Of a DNA stretch of 64,000 nt, positions 47,401 to 60,385 are shown in pieces. Position numbers and translations under genes: made by a program. Origin of the DNA: Carettochelys insculpta. Taxonomy: Eukaryota; Chordata; Testudines; Carettochelyidae. The stretch lies in contig NC_134137.1 in the NCBI RefSeq assembly GCF_033958435.1, positions 255,610,501-255,674,500 on the forward strand, given 5' to 3'. The notes under the pieces were generated by a model, which saw only the letters and a program-made list of their open reading frames with translations, had not been told where the DNA came from and did not search any database. Numbering within the stretch: position 1 is the stretch's first letter; the number at the start of each line of letters is the position of its first letter.

Positions 47401-49199
47401 GGGTTATCCTACCAAATGCCTAAAAGTTTCAGCCCTTTTTACAGAAAGGATGAAATGAGATTTTTATTAAGAACTCCCCTTTTCTGCAGACTGGAGGCAA
47501 TGGAGGCCATCTGTTATGATCAGCAAGCAAGAGTGTACATTTCTTGAAAACCTTACAACCTCATGGTCTAAAATCCGTATAACAAGATTATCACTATTTG
47601 TGTATCACTGTGAAACCCAGAATAACTGTTGACTCAGTGCAAAGTAATGGTAACAGTTACAAGCATGGCTGAGTGCACTATTTAGACTATCACTCCATGC
47701 ACAAATGTTGGGGAACACACAACTAACAGTGCATTAAACCAAGCCTCCCTCCCTCTTTTTTTTTTAAAAAATCATACAGAACATGATTTTATGAATTACA
47801 CCTGTGCAACAGCCTGGGCTTTCAGCCATTAGTAGTCACTATAAGAAGCCAAAGACTCCCAGAATACTACTATATAGTACTTTGAACTATTTACAACAAG
47901 GTCTTGAGTTTGGCTAAAATAAGTCTAGCCCTCAAGACCGAAAGTGAGTTCTATTTTGGTTCCTTTGCTGGCATCAAAGAGAGGAAGTGGTGACAGAGGG
48001 CACTCGCTTTGCAAGATGATATCACCCTCCAGCAAAAAATTCTCATGTCCGTCCACCCCACGGTCATGGCTTTCCAGGCATATATTCACCACATGCAAAA
48101 ATGTAGACACACCTTCACATAAGGTTATATTAAGCCATCTGTACATTTTCCAAATACCTCAGGCCAGAGTTGCCTCTAGTATTTTCCATCCATGGGCAGA
48201 ATAAATTTTGTTCTCCATACCAAGGTATTTGCAGCGTGCACCACCAGGGGTGCTCTGCTGTGCAGCTCCTGTATCTCTCCTTGGTGGCCACCCAAGTTCT
48301 CAGCTTACAGAGAGCACTGCTTCAGGCCCCCACAACCCTTTTCTCTGCTATATAATAGCTCTGACAGGCTACAGGTCATTCTACACAGCACAAGCCTCAG
48401 ACTGGAAAGCTCACATGGCTTTGGATTACATAAGTCTTTGCAAAGACACTCAAAACTTAGTTTCAAACACCTGCAACTTCAGAATGCCTATCAGAGCCCT
48501 TCTTCCTACAATCCTAGAGATCTTCAATCTGTGCAAAAACAACAATGCCTAAACTTACATTGCACAGGGCAACCAGCAGGGAATCAGCCAAGAGCGAGAA
48601 GTCGAATTGGATGACGTCTTTTACACGAGTAGAAACTTTGCCCCTCATCAGTTTTCTATTCACTCACCTACCGTGGAACAAAGCTGTGGATTCACTTGAT
48701 GGAGAAGATTTCTTACTAGGACACTTACAACTGCCTGTCTTACAGTGAGGTCTCTGGATCTTTTTAAAAATCTAACACAGGCACCTGCAAGCACTGGAAA
48801 AACAAAACAAAACAAAACCTATTTCACTGAGGAGCACAAGTGTGAAATACATCTTTTTCTACTACTAGTAAAAGTAGCCCATAAAATAAGACAATGCACC
48901 ACTGACTTTAAATCACACTGAAGTAGCTCAGGGGCCACAGGCTCTCTCACCAGGAAAAAAAAGTTGTTTCAGCACTTTGGACTGCCCTAACTACAGAAAG
49001 CACTACTGCATCAGAATCTCTGGAATTATGCATGTGATCTTAGAACCTAAACCTCTAAGCTTACTGCCAAACCACTACTTGCAGCATCTAGCTGAATTCT
49101 TGATGAATTCCAAAGACACTTTTCCATCTTGAGAAAGCATCACTGGATCTCAACAACATGGTTGTCCTTGTAAGATCAGGGTTCATTAACAAGACTCAA

Positions 49200-49413
49200 C
49201 TTAATATATGGCAATATAGATATCTCACAGAACTGGAAGAGACCTCTAGAGGTCATGAAGTCCAGTCCCTTGCCCTCTCAGCAGGACCAAGCACCATCCC
49301 TGACAGATTTTTTTTTTTAAAATCTATTTGCCCCAAACCTCTAGATGGCCTTCTCAAGGACTGAACTCACAACCCTGTGTTTACAAGGCAAATGCTCAAA
49401 TCGCTGAGCTATC
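49200..49413 (-). mobile_element. tRNA-derived SINE with CR1-like tail
   Basis: On the minus strand it begins GATAGCTCAGCGATTTGAGC (A-box-like) and then GGTTGTGAGTTCAGTCC (B-box-like), a degenerate tRNA head for RNA polymerase III. The body is followed by GACCTCTAGAGGTCTCTTCC and AGTTCTGTGAGAT, a CR1-like 3' tail. Such a composite suggests mobilisation by CR1 LINE enzymes, as described for turtle SINEs. An A-run interrupts the body near 49310. Confidence 0.8.
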
Positions 49414-51299
49414 AGTTTGATGAAATATTAATTCAAGACTATTTCATGTCTCCTCTATACAGCACTAGATTTATCCAGACATGTTGTATGGAAACTGGAC
49501 AGGCTACAGGAGTTTTAACTTGATATTTCCAGTGCTGACTAAACCACTTAGTAATTGATAAAGCATCCGTTGTCTTCCCCAAAATTAACAATCCTTCTAG
49601 CCATCACCTCAGATAATCTATTGAAGTACTCAGGTAAAGGGGGTTTCACTCCATCCCCAAGAGGTTTTTTCCTCCAATATGAACATACAAAGAATGGAAT
49701 ATTGGACTTTCCCTGTAAGTTGCACCGAATGTTTTCTGAAAAGATATAGCTCTTCAGTGCCAGTGAACCAGACATTATATCACAGCAGATAAACAACATT
49801 TATGGCTGGCAACTGCCACTGCGACCATGGAATTTGTGAAAAGCTGTTACCAGAAAATGAAAGATTTAGGCCAAAATGACAGAAGGCCTTATTTTCCTTA
49901 CTTCACAGTCCATACAGAATAGCCTCCAGAAGCCACACAATCAGGTGTGCAAAGGAGAAGGGGAGACAGGGTTGCTACACCCAGACCACAGGGGATTACA
50001 GGTAAGCACAGGGTAGGCAAAGAACTAACACAAGTACAAAAGGTAGAGGGGGAGGGGCAGTCACGGTCACTCCATTTACAGTCCCTCATATTGTTTGTAT
50101 TATCATAGTATCTAGGAACCCTAGTTATCAATCAGGACCCTACAGAACTAGGCCCTGTCAAAAAGATAATGTTAAAGGGCAACCCTATTGAACCAAAATT
50201 AAAGGACAGCAGTACCAACATGATGAACAATATGCATTGTAGAAACTGCTACTGATCTATGGTTACTGGGATTTATATGTAATGCAATCTAAGTCAACAG
50301 AAGTTGAAAAATCTCTCTAGGCAACAAGGACTAGAACAGGTATCTATATTTTATCCTTGGTGTGTGCATTTCTTTTGGATACAAAGTCACAAATTTCAGT
50401 GACTTTTTGATGCCTTGGGACCTCAAATAGTTTGAATTTTCTGTAGATGCTGGATTGCTTTCAGAAAATTATTTTCTTTTAGGGAAAATATGGGAAAGGC
50501 TAAAACCAGAAACGCAAAGACACGGAGACTTGGGGAAGATAGGGTATGCTTGTTAAAATGGAAAAACAAAAACCCTTAGAATTTGGACTGGTTATAACTG
50601 CTGGAAGAAGTGTTTGATAAGGACCCATTGTGTGTTTAAACAGAAGTTAACACTCCATAAACTGGTAACCAGGACACTTCATATTCAGATCACCTGTGCT
50701 CCACACCTGCTTTAATTTTACCATGGATAAGGACCCATCCAATTTGCAACTGATTAGGCACCGCATTCTTGAAGTTCCCATCCCACTGCTCAAGCTGTAG
50801 GACTCTCATAACTAAAACAGTAAGCCAGGGACAGTTCCCACTCTTTTTTTTTTTTTTTTTAAAAAAAAACAAACAGAATCCTGGGAACACTTAATAGACA
50901 ACTTTCACATTAAATGTATTTTGGGGATTCTGGGAGCATCTATGTACCTGGATTTCTGAAATCCATTTGGTGAGTTCCCTAGAGAGATAAACAGTACATA
51001 AATTTTCACTCCCAGCACATTTTTTATATCCTTCCATTTTCCTATCTAGTACATTTTTATGCAAGACATTAAACTATGGAGAACTCTATTATGTACTTTA
51101 ATATAGCACTTTTGATCAGTAGATCTCAAAATGATATACAGGAGAAAGTAAGATGAATATCTGACAAGTATTACAACTGGATCTACTCTGGAAATCACTA
51201 CATCTTGCTTATTATCATGACTGATACGCCACAGAAGTTATCCTACAGGATTCCATTACTTTCAGAATAAATGGGGAAGGGTTTCTCCCTATTTTTTTT

Positions 51300-51371
51300 G
51301 TGTTAGTCCCCTAGAAATACAAATAGTCTGCTGCATGAGCTTTCATGAGCACAGACTCACTTCATCAGATG
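51300..51371 (+). mobile_element. SINE 3' part, plus strand, joined tail to tail
   Basis: TGTTAGTCCCCTAGAAATAC, GCATGAGCTTTCATGAGC and ACTTCATCAGATG form the 3' part of the turtle SINE in sense orientation, ending at the palindrome centre (51371). Confidence 0.7.
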
Positions 51372-51396
51372 CATCTGATGAAGTGAGTCTGTGCTC
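51347..51396. repeat. Perfect 50-bp palindrome at SINE junction
   Basis: GAGCACAGACTCACTTCATC at the left is matched base for base by GATGAAGTGAGTCTGTGCTC at the right, with AGATG|CATCT in the middle and no spacer. Imperfect complementarity extends to about 51334-51409. Confidence 0.95.
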
Positions 51397-51495
51397 ACAA
51401 AAGCTCATGCTCAAACTTTTCTGTTAGTCTATAAGGTGCCACAGGACCCTTCATTGCTGTTACAGATCCAGACTAACACGGCTACCCCTCTGATA
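51372..51495 (-). mobile_element. SINE, minus strand, joined tail to tail
   Basis: CATCTGATGAAGTGAGTCTG, AAAGCTCATGCTC, GTCTATAAGGTGCCACAGGA and GACTAACACGGCTACCCCTC form a full reverse-complement SINE copy reaching its tRNA-like head near 51495. Confidence 0.8.
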
Positions 51496-51800
51496 CAAAA
51501 TAGTCTGCTGTTATCTCAAGTTTTATTTCAGCATATTTGAGTTGGCAATGTGATACTGCAGAAAGAAATATGCCAATTGTTTCAGAGGCAGAGATGTGAA
51601 TACAGATTTCAGGAGCTATGGGCTCTTGATGCCAGCAAAGAGACTGGACTTGCTGAATTCCCTCTCCACCACCCCAGGCCTCTTCTGGGCATCAAGGGCT
51701 TTGGTTGGAGAAAGAACTCTCCAAACACACATGGCTTTCTCCCTCCTCCTGCCTCTCCCACATACATAGTCTGCATTTTCTGTCCTTACACAGTCTGGGG

Positions 51801-52490
51801 CAGCTCTCTTCAACCTGTGGCTCCAGAGCCATATGAAGCTCTTTAAGGACTTCTTTGTGGCTCCTGGGCTACATCTACACTAGCCCCAAACTTCGAAATG
51901 GCCATTTTGAAGTTTACTAATGAAGCGCTGAAATGCATATTCAGCGCTTCATTAGCATGCGGGTGGCCGCGACACTTCGAAATTGACGCGCCTCGCCGCC
52001 GCGCGGCTCGTCCCAATGGGGCTCCTTTTCGAAAGTCTCTGACTTCAAAGTAGGCGGGGTCCTTTCGAAAAGGAGCCCCATCGGGACGAGCCGCGCGGCG
52101 GCAAGGCGCATCAATTTCGAAGTGCCGCAGCCGCCCACATGCTAATGAAGCGCTGAATATGCATTTCAGCGCTTCATTAGTAAACTTCAAAATGGCCATC
52201 TGAGTGGCCATTTCGAAGTTTGGGGCTAGTGTAGACACGGCCCTGATGCTATACTTGCAAAGTCATAAAAACCTTCCCTGATTATTTTCAATAGACAGTG
52301 AGTGTCCTGCAGTAAACATGTATTGCATCATAAAACATTGTGCACATGCTGTTCTCAAAACAGGGGTTATAAAAAATATGGTTGATGTTAAAGAGCATCT
52401 TGTGTTCACCTGCACTGCGGATCTTGAATTATTGAGTTTTTATTGATTTTAAAAAATGGGTCATCTTCCTATTTTGGTTGCAAACTCCTG
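51801..52490. mobile_element. hAT-like element interrupted by a MITE
   Basis: Begins CAGCTCTCTTCAACCTGTGG followed by CTCCAGAGCCATATGAAGCT, wording I associate with a reptile hAT-type repeat, and resumes after the nested MITE to end near GGTTGCAAACTCCTG. The termini are only loosely inverted, so boundaries are approximate. Confidence 0.5.
51867..52242. mobile_element. Long palindromic MITE (CTACAC / TTCGAA family), copy 3
   Basis: Begins GGCTACATCTACACTAGCCC and ends GGGGCTAGTGTAGACACGGCC. The arms are complementary almost throughout the 376 bp (AAACTTCGAAATGGCCAT; TTACTAATGAAGCGCTGAAA; GAGGCGCGCGGC-type CpG-rich segments; CTCCTTTTCGAAA), with the centre near 52047. Direct CTG triplets flank it at 51864-51866 and 52243-52245, a possible 3-bp target duplication. 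It is inserted inside the hAT-like element. Confidence 0.88.
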
Positions 52491-55316
52491 GTCTGGGGAA
52501 TAGCTGTAAGGAACGCTTGCAAAGTCTGCTACAGAGATGGCAGGAATGGGAAGGTCCTTGACCTCAAGGTGCTTTGCCCATGCTGAAGTGTTTATTAGTT
52601 TCTGTTCTGCATCTAGCACTCTCAAGTCACACCTCAATCACTGAAGCAGAGATTAAAGACAAATTTAGAGGTCTCAGAATCTTGTTTAAATGGCCTGCCC
52701 AGCAGCATAGAAGAACTGGGGGATTGTAGCATTGCCAACTTCACTTCTGTGCTGCTTTTATAGGTGAGTGGTTGGAGAACAGAGGCCATGGGGTGGTCTC
52801 TGCAAACGTCTCTCAACTGCAACACAAAAAAATGGAAAAACAATACCATGCCACATGTACTTCTGCACTGCTTCTTTCAGAGCTTTGTGACTGGAGTGTG
52901 GTGGCTGCTGACCCCGACCTCAGATCTTCAGGCAACAGCTGGCTAAAATTCCATACCATCCTCACTTTTTGAAGCAGTGCTGCCTCCCGAGTTGGGCTCC
53001 CAGCCAGCAGCTGCTACAATCCAGCTGCCCAGCTCTGAAGACAGGGCCATTATCACCAGCAGCACAAAAGGAGACCTATGAAGCATCATGTATCAGTAAT
53101 TTCTAGAAACATGACGCCTGACTCATAAGACACGGGTGTGATCAAATAAAGCAGTCCAAAGTTCAAATTATCTTTGTGTTCCTTCATGTTTTTTCCCCAT
53201 TAATATCAACAGAAGATTTAATGAAAGAGGAAGGTAGACAATAGCCTCTATACAGCAAACAAACTTATGGGTGGTGAGTGAAGACCCTAGCTTTAGGGAG
53301 GCTAGACCCCAGCCCTGAGCCTTTGCCTAAAGCACACCCCGGCACCTGTAGCCATAGCCCTGAGCCACAACCACCTCCCTTGCAGGAGCCCCCAAAACTC
53401 CCTTCTATCTCATCCCCCAAGAGGACCCCCAGGGCAAGCTAGAGCTCCCCTCCCCACCACCAGCTGCACTTTGCCTTCCATCCCGAGACCCCAAACCCCT
53501 CCAACAAGTAAAGCGTGTCTTAGTAAAAACTAGAGGTTTTGATAAGCACCACACAGGGTCTGGAGCAGCTGAGGCAGCACTGGGTCTTACTCAGCTTCCT
53601 GGGTTCATAGAAACCTCTTTGGTCCCCAGGGAGAGTTGCACATACCATTTCCTCAGCCACCCCCGAACCTGCATGACGCATAACAAGCAAATACTTCCCC
53701 TGCCAAACCTGCAACCAGCTGTACTCAGGGAGGCTTAGTCTTCCCTAACCTATTATGCTCACACCAACTAACTTAGTTATCTGTTCACTATCTGAAGACT
53801 TTAAAAAAAATCAATTTTTACTTGTTTCATACACGATAGAAAGTGAAGAGTTTAAGCTTTTTAATTGCTAACTTAAATTCACATTTGTGCAGAATACAGG
53901 TGGTAAGCTTTTTTTTCAATTTTTATCTATCTGAATTTTCAAAGCCACAGTAAACTACAGAGCCTTAGACAATTAATTAATTACAGTGGACACTAAGATT
54001 CAAAAAGTTAAAAACACAAGTGGTCAACACTATATATCAAAACATAATAAATCCCCTTAAACCAAGCTCTATACATTCTCAGTGTTTCTTACTTTCCTTA
54101 CTATAAATTTCAGTCACAAACAGAAATATTCTCAGAGAGACAGCGCGTGTGTGTACGCACACAGAACAGTTAAGCATCTTACTGTTACTTTCACACAACA
54201 GCTGGAAACAGTTATCACTTTTAAAACCCCTGTCATCTTTGACCTTTGTTTTTCAATCTCTCTTCCTCATACTCCTGCATTTGTCTGGCTTGGGGCACCT
54301 CCTTTCATTCCTCTACTTTTCCTTCTCTGTGCTGTCGCATAAATCCTGAGTTCAGTCTTCATTCCCACCCATTTCATTCACTAAAACAAACACCAATTAA
54401 ACTGTTAATGGTGACATTTGGAGAGACCTCATTACACAAAAAATTAACGTAGGTCCAGGTAGGAGGGATCACGTTTCAGAGCCACTGTTTCAGACTGACA
54501 AAGCTCAATTGGTCTACTTTTGGCTGAGATGAAAATTTATTTTCACAATCATGGGGACTAGGCAGTTAAGTTTAAAATTATAATTTACCTTCTATAGACT
54601 ATGAATGTGCTATGTGGGCCATATAAATCTTATCAAGAAAGTTGAATGTGGCCTCTGGGCTGAATTTAACATTGTTTTTTCATTCACAAGACAATTTGTA
54701 ATCTAATGGTTGAAAAGACTTTTCAATTTTAGACCATTAATTTTTGTTTTTATAATTCTGAAGTTTTTCTTTGGGACTGAAGTTCCCCAAGCATCATCTG
54801 ATCTACAGATTCTATTCTCGCTGCACCGACCCACCCCCCACGCTTTTTTTTTTTTGAAGAATACCTAACAACATCCATTAAGCCAGTTTCAAGTAAAGTG
54901 GTTGTGAAATTGCATGCTGAATTTTTTTCCCCTAATTGGGGAATTTTAAAAACTGTAAATGCTTTCTTTTGACATTTTAAACTGATTTACTCAACACTCT
55001 AACCTAATTGCTGTGTAAGCTTGAAAAATACAATATCAAATAAATTTAAAAATGAATGAAAATATGTTGAGTATATATTTTGTTTCTTTAAAGAAAATGA
55101 TGTAAGCACACACCACTCCTGACACAGTTCAGTTCTCCAAGGAGGTTGATTTCATCACTATTGCAGGTAATCCCTTCTGGCCAATTTAATGAAGGCAATA
55201 TTATCTCTAAATTCATCCCTGTCAGTCTTTCATAACCGAAGGCAACATAATGGCTAGGACCAAATATTAAAAAAAAAAAAACCAAGAACCCCAAAGCTCA
55301 TCATCAAATAAATCAT

Positions 55317-55394
55317 TTTGTTAGTCTAAAGTGCTGTATTTCTATTGCTTTGTTTTGTTGGAATACCGACTAAACACAGCTACCTCTGTTACTC
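55317..55394 (-). mobile_element. SINE fragment, minus strand
   Basis: TTGTTAGTCTAAAGTGCTGT, then TTGTTTTGTTGGAATACCGA and CTAAACACAGCTACCTCTG, is a decayed reverse complement of the turtle SINE head (GTAGCCGTGTTAGTCTGTAT). Confidence 0.6.
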
Positions 55395-55717
55395 CCCAAT
55401 TCTGTTCCACCTTTCTATAAATACAATTACTTAAAACAGTTAACTTTGAAGAAATCTTTACATGAGCCAGACTATCAACAAAAAGGTACAGGCTAAATCC
55501 AGTAAAATTTACAATAATATTTTCTAGATCTGGTAACTGTTCTTCCATGAGAAGCTTAACTGACACAATCTTCCCTCAGGTAAAATTCAAACCTAGGAAC
55601 TGGGCCTTATCAGCTCTTGAAAGTCAACAAATTTTAGTTCAGTCTGATCAAAAGCTAAGCATTTCAGAGTTACCGCCCTCAACTGAGAACACTCAGCCTT
55701 CAGATACTCCAGTCTAG

Positions 55718-56627
55718 GGCCTGTTCTACACTACAGTTTTACTGACAAAAATTTTGCCACTTTAATTGCCTTTGCATGCCCACGATATGCTCCTTGGTTT
55801 GGCAGAGCACATCCATGCCACCAGCTCTTGCACTGACACACAGCGGTGCACTGTAGGTAGCTATCCCACCTGTCCAACTGACCATAGCATGCTTTGGGAA
55901 GTGATTGCAGTGCCTTATGTGGCAGGTGCAGCATCACAATGCAGGTTTCTCAATCCCACGGTTCCACAGGCATCCATCTAGCCAGTCACTTTTCAACTGA
56001 AGTGCAGGGAGAGGAGGGAGGGAGAGAGAGAGAGGGGGAACGTGGGGAGACACAAGACAGGGTGTGTTGGGGCAGAATGTATTGGCATGCTGCTCAGAGA
56101 GCAGCCTGAGCACACAATCTTGGGAGAGAGGAATTCCCCCTCCCAATACTCAAGCTCTGCACAGCACAACAGTTTCTTCTTTCCTATTTCTCCCCAGAGC
56201 AGCAGCCGGCTCTGACCGCCTTCTGATTCTACACTAATGGTTCTTTCATTCCCTCTGAGTTTTCCCACTACCTCCTCATCAGCTCCATGAGCTCTCCATA
56301 TTGACAGTGTAAAAGCTTCCAAAGCTTCTGCAAGCTTTGAAAAGGAATGGGAATATGTTGGCAGGACAGCAGAGTTCACAACAGTGAAATGAGTGATCAC
56401 AGCAGGCAATGTTGGATGCTGGGGGAGGTCAGTTATGACAACAGTACCTACACCAAAGCTTTGTTGCTGTAACTTCTCTCAAAAAACTTTCATGCCTCTC
56501 ATCAAGATGGCTTTGTCAGCAAACAGCAGAATTTTGCTGCCAAAAGTAACTGTTGCATGTATGTCTCTACTGTTCTGTAGGGAAAAGCTGTCTTTTGCGA
56601 ACAGAACTCTGTAGTGTAGACAAGGCC
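55718..56627. mobile_element. CTACACTACAG-terminated DNA transposon remnant
   Basis: Begins GGCCTGTTCTACACTACAGT and ends AACTCTGTAGTGTAGACAAG then GCC, an inverted pair of about 20 bp. The 910-bp interior has a purine-rich segment near 56010-56040 and no long conserved frame. By its ends it groups with 30396-30830; the interior differs, so it may be a longer relative. Confidence 0.65.
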
Positions 56628-57044
56628 TTGGACAGTGAGCAAAAAGATTTCAATTGATTTCAACAAGCACAGGAGGAGGAAGAAGACTGGACAGATTTAA
56701 AAAAAAAATTCCCTGAGCTGAACCAATAAGTATATACGATGCCAGTACAGACTTCAGGAAACTTGACTGTTATAGTGAACACTGCTAAAAAAAGCGGGCA
56801 GCCTCATGCTATACTAGGTACAACTTCTAAGAGACCCTTCAGAATAGCTTCTGAAGGAGACAAATGTGTGTGTAACTGTGGTGAAAGCAAATAACTAACC
56901 AAAACACAGTGATCAGCGGTAGTGCTGCCTTGAGACCAAGAGCTAGACAGAAAAGAGGTGGAAGATACCCCTTCCGTCCTTTCTAGATACTTCCAAGGAC
57001 ATCTTGACTGTGCTTTAACCACATCACTCCCATCTAATCTGTGG

Positions 57045-57412
57045 GGCTGTTTCTACACGTCTAATAAATGGCCCAAAATATGCTAATGAGGCATGTATGT
57101 AAATTCCCAGTGACTCATTAGCATAAGGTCACATGATTTGCAGTCCAGAAGATGCTCTTCTGGACTCAAAAATGGCATGCAGAAGCACAGGAAGAATTTT
57201 CAGGAAGAAGGGGCCTCTGGAAGGAGGACTTCCTTCTGCAAGACCCTCCCTCCCCAGGGGCTGCACTTCTACACACCCTTTTGGAGTCTGGAAGAACATC
57301 TTCCGAACTCCAAATCACGTGACCTTATGCTAATGAGGTGCAGGGAATTTACATATGTGCCTCATTAGTATATTTCGCGCCATTTATTAGCATGCCACTT
57401 TCTGAAACAGCC
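57045..57412. mobile_element. Palindromic MITE with GGCTGTTTCTACACG terminus
   Basis: Begins GGCTGTTTCTACACGTCTAA and ends CCACTTTCTGAAACAGCC. The arms match: TAATAAATGGCCCAAAATAT with ATATTTCGCGCCATTTATTA, GCTAATGAGGCA with its counterpart, GGTCACATGATTTG with CAAATCACGTGACC, and CCAGAAGATGCTCTTCTGGA. About 368 bp; non-coding. Confidence 0.8.
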
Positions 57413-57629
57413 TGGGAGAAAAATAGAAAAGAAAAACTACCATCAAGATCAGATAAAAGGGAGACTTAGAACTGCACATCATCCACATATGACTCACTCC
57501 CATCCCCAATGGCTTCACATGTTCATCAAAGAAGAAAGGTTAAAGACTAGATTTTTGCAAGAGAAAACTCTCTAAACAGATGAACAATTGCCCAAAACCA
57601 CCACTGTGGGATCTAACAGAATTTGGGAA

Positions 57630-58050
57630 TCATTAGGAAAGGGATAAATAAGAGATAGAATAAATACTGCCTCTATGTAAATCCATGGTACTTCTACATC
57701 CTGAATACTACATGAAGATCTGGTTGTCTCATCTCAAAAGAGAGATATTGGAATTGGAAAAGGTACAGAAAAGGGCAAGTAAATTAATTAGGGTTGTAGA
57801 AAAACCTTCCACCTGAGGAGAGATTAAGAGAGGGACTTTTCAGCTTGGAAAAGAGATGAACAAGGGGGCACATGATGGGGTCTATAACATCGTGACTGGC
57901 ATGGAGAAAATTAAAGAAGTGTTTTTAACTCCTTCTTATAACACACAAAGATAGAATCACCAAATGAAATTAATAGGCAGCATGTTTAAAACAAACAAAA
58001 GGAGATACTGCTCCATACAATGCACAGTCAACCTGAGGAACAGGCTTGCA
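57630..58050 (+). mobile_element. CR1 LINE 3' fragment
   Basis: Sense-orientation CR1 wording: TGGAATTGGAAAAGGTACAG, AAAAGGGCAAGTAAATTAAT, GGACTTTTCAGCTTGGAAAA, GAGATGAACAAGGGG and GATGGGGTCTATAACATCGT. This is the downstream end of ORF2 plus 3' sequence, with no open frame. Confidence 0.7.
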
Positions 58051-58104
58051 AGGCTCAGGCGACAGTGTTTTTTAGTTGTAGTTAGATTCTCATTATTCAT
58101 TGCT

Positions 58105-58215
58105 ATGTAGCCTTCTGGGCTTAAGCTGGAGCCTAAACTCTGGGATCCCCCATCTCACAGGGTCCTAGAGCCTAGACTCCAGTGTGAGCCCAGATGCCTA
58201 TACAGCAACAAAACA
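58105..58215. mobile_element. Small palindromic repeat (GGAGCCTAAACTCTGGGATC)
   Basis: A foldback of about 110 bp. CTTAAGCTGGAGCCTAAACT and CTGGGATCCCCCATCTCACA face GGGTCCTAGAGCCTAGACTC and CAGTGTGAGCC. It resembles a recurrent reptile foldback repeat; termini are uncertain. Confidence 0.5.
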
Positions 58216-60385
58216 GACTCCTGAATTGCGCCCAAGTTGGTCGGCACAGGCCAGTTGTGGGTGTCTAATTAATATCTTGGTACTAATGAGAATGTGACTC
58301 ATTGCTTGCAATTTCTGTTCTAAACTTGTTCTGACTGAAATGTACCATCATGCTCCTGTGAATGACATTCTTCCTGTTGCCTGACTCCTACAAGTGTCAA
58401 AGATGGAGGAATTAGACCACAAACTTGTAGCTAACAAGACAGAATTTAAAGCATATAAAAACATATTACTTAAAAAAAATTACATGGCCATCTTGATCTG
58501 TGAATATGAAACTGGTTGTAATAATGACTTCTTACGAAGTGAGTATTTACAGTTAAAGCCCTGTTACCTCGCACCTGGATAACAGACACATTCAGCTGTG
58601 CAGGAGGGTAGGGTTGGAGGGGAAAGGGGCCAGCAGCTCAAACAACCAGTACATCTTATTATCCAGCATCCTTGGTTCCTAGATGAGGCTGGATAATAAA
58701 GCACGTATTCTAGTAATTTTAAGACAAATATTCTGAGTACTGAAGTAATATCAAATCCATTGTTAATGGCAACACTTACCATTTGTCCCAAGTGCACAGA
58801 TTTAATGGAAACTAAACCAATGCTCTTCAAGTACTAGATATATCAACTGAAAGACTGGCCACTATAGCTCTGTGAAAAAAATAAGTACACATTCTGGAAA
58901 AATATGAGTTATTATTCAGTAAGACTTCCCAGGAGATGGACACAATGGCCAACACCACAAGCAGAAAAGATAAAATTTATTTACCATTTATCTACCTATA
59001 TTTTTCTTAAGTGGATAGCTGGTGTTCTGTGATCTTTTGACTCCCTAATGGTGAGGAATCTTTACAAGTTCTCAACCAATCAACGCAAAACCCAGCATAA
59101 AGAATATTCCTGATTGAAGAAGGAAAGAACTTCCTTTGGGATTTTTACCTTGTTCATTCTTGTTCCACTATGCCACACAAGTCCTACTTACGTGCATGAC
59201 AACTAACCTAGAGTGACTGTTAAAAGAAGAGCAAATGCTAACTGCTTCCTACTTTGATGAGCTTTCTGGGATAGCTATTTGCCTTTAATTGCACGGGACC
59301 TGAATTCCTTCATCAACACAGAAAATAACCTGATAGACGACTGCAGAAATTCCACTAATAATCAGGATATTTTATAAAGAGTATCACCACCATAACAAAT
59401 CACAGAACACCCGATGCCAACGGAATAGAAAAGAGAACAGAACAAAATGTCAGATTTGAGAAGTAACGCAGAAATCACAGAGAAGAAAATCCCACTACTG
59501 CCTTTTAAAGGCAGAAACTCCCTGTCTAGGGATAGCAATAGCAAAAATTGCTACAAAACCCAACTGAAGACAACTGCTGACTTGCCTTCTACAGATGAAG
59601 AGTCTTCCAAGAAGTAAAGATAATTACAAAAATGGAAACAGAGGCACAGAGAGAACACTGGGATAACAAATCAGTTTGTCAGAGGGATGGAGAGCAAACA
59701 TTGTAAGTCAGTATCAAGGGGTAAAATAATTAAGAACTGATACAAACTGACTTGCATTATATCCTACTCCCACAATTGCATGTACTGCTTGCTTACACAG
59801 AAAGTTCTTTAGAAGACAAAACCCTTACGCATCGAAAGAACTCAGGGACACTTAGACATGGAACAACAGGAAGCCTATTAAGTGTTGCCGTTTAGGCACA
59901 AAGTCCTAAATGAATACAAAAGTTTATCAAAAACATTACAGGGTGTGATTTTCATATCATCTAAGTGATTCAATTAGACTAACACTAAACCATACCCAGA
60001 TTAAGCCATGATAATGAAAACCATGTGAAATGAATAAGCAAAGCTACGCAGTTAAAAACTATTGAAATACATGTAAGTACAAAGTGAGCAAAGCTTTATA
60101 TATTTTTATAAAACTCAATTTGAACGTTGAGAAATCAGTGGAAAACTAATAGACTAATCAGTGAGAGAATTTTGACTCAAGTGAGGTGCCAGCACTAAAT
60201 CCTGTTTTACGACATTCTTTTTGGAAGCAGACAGTTGTCAAGCTGTATCGGGATGGGGTAAGCCACACATTTTTGAACCCATAAGAACTGAGGGAAACAT
60301 CACATTACTAAAGTTTGATGATGCTGCATTGGGAGGATTCACAAAAATTTGTGAGGATAATTGAAATAATACTAAAGGACACAGG

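Noticed and set aside
52630..53110. Repeat-like sequence (CACTTCTGTGCTGCTTTTAT and TACTTCTGCACTGCTTCTTT)
   Set aside because: It looks like an interspersed repeat with internal similarity, but I could not define ends or a class, so it is not listed.
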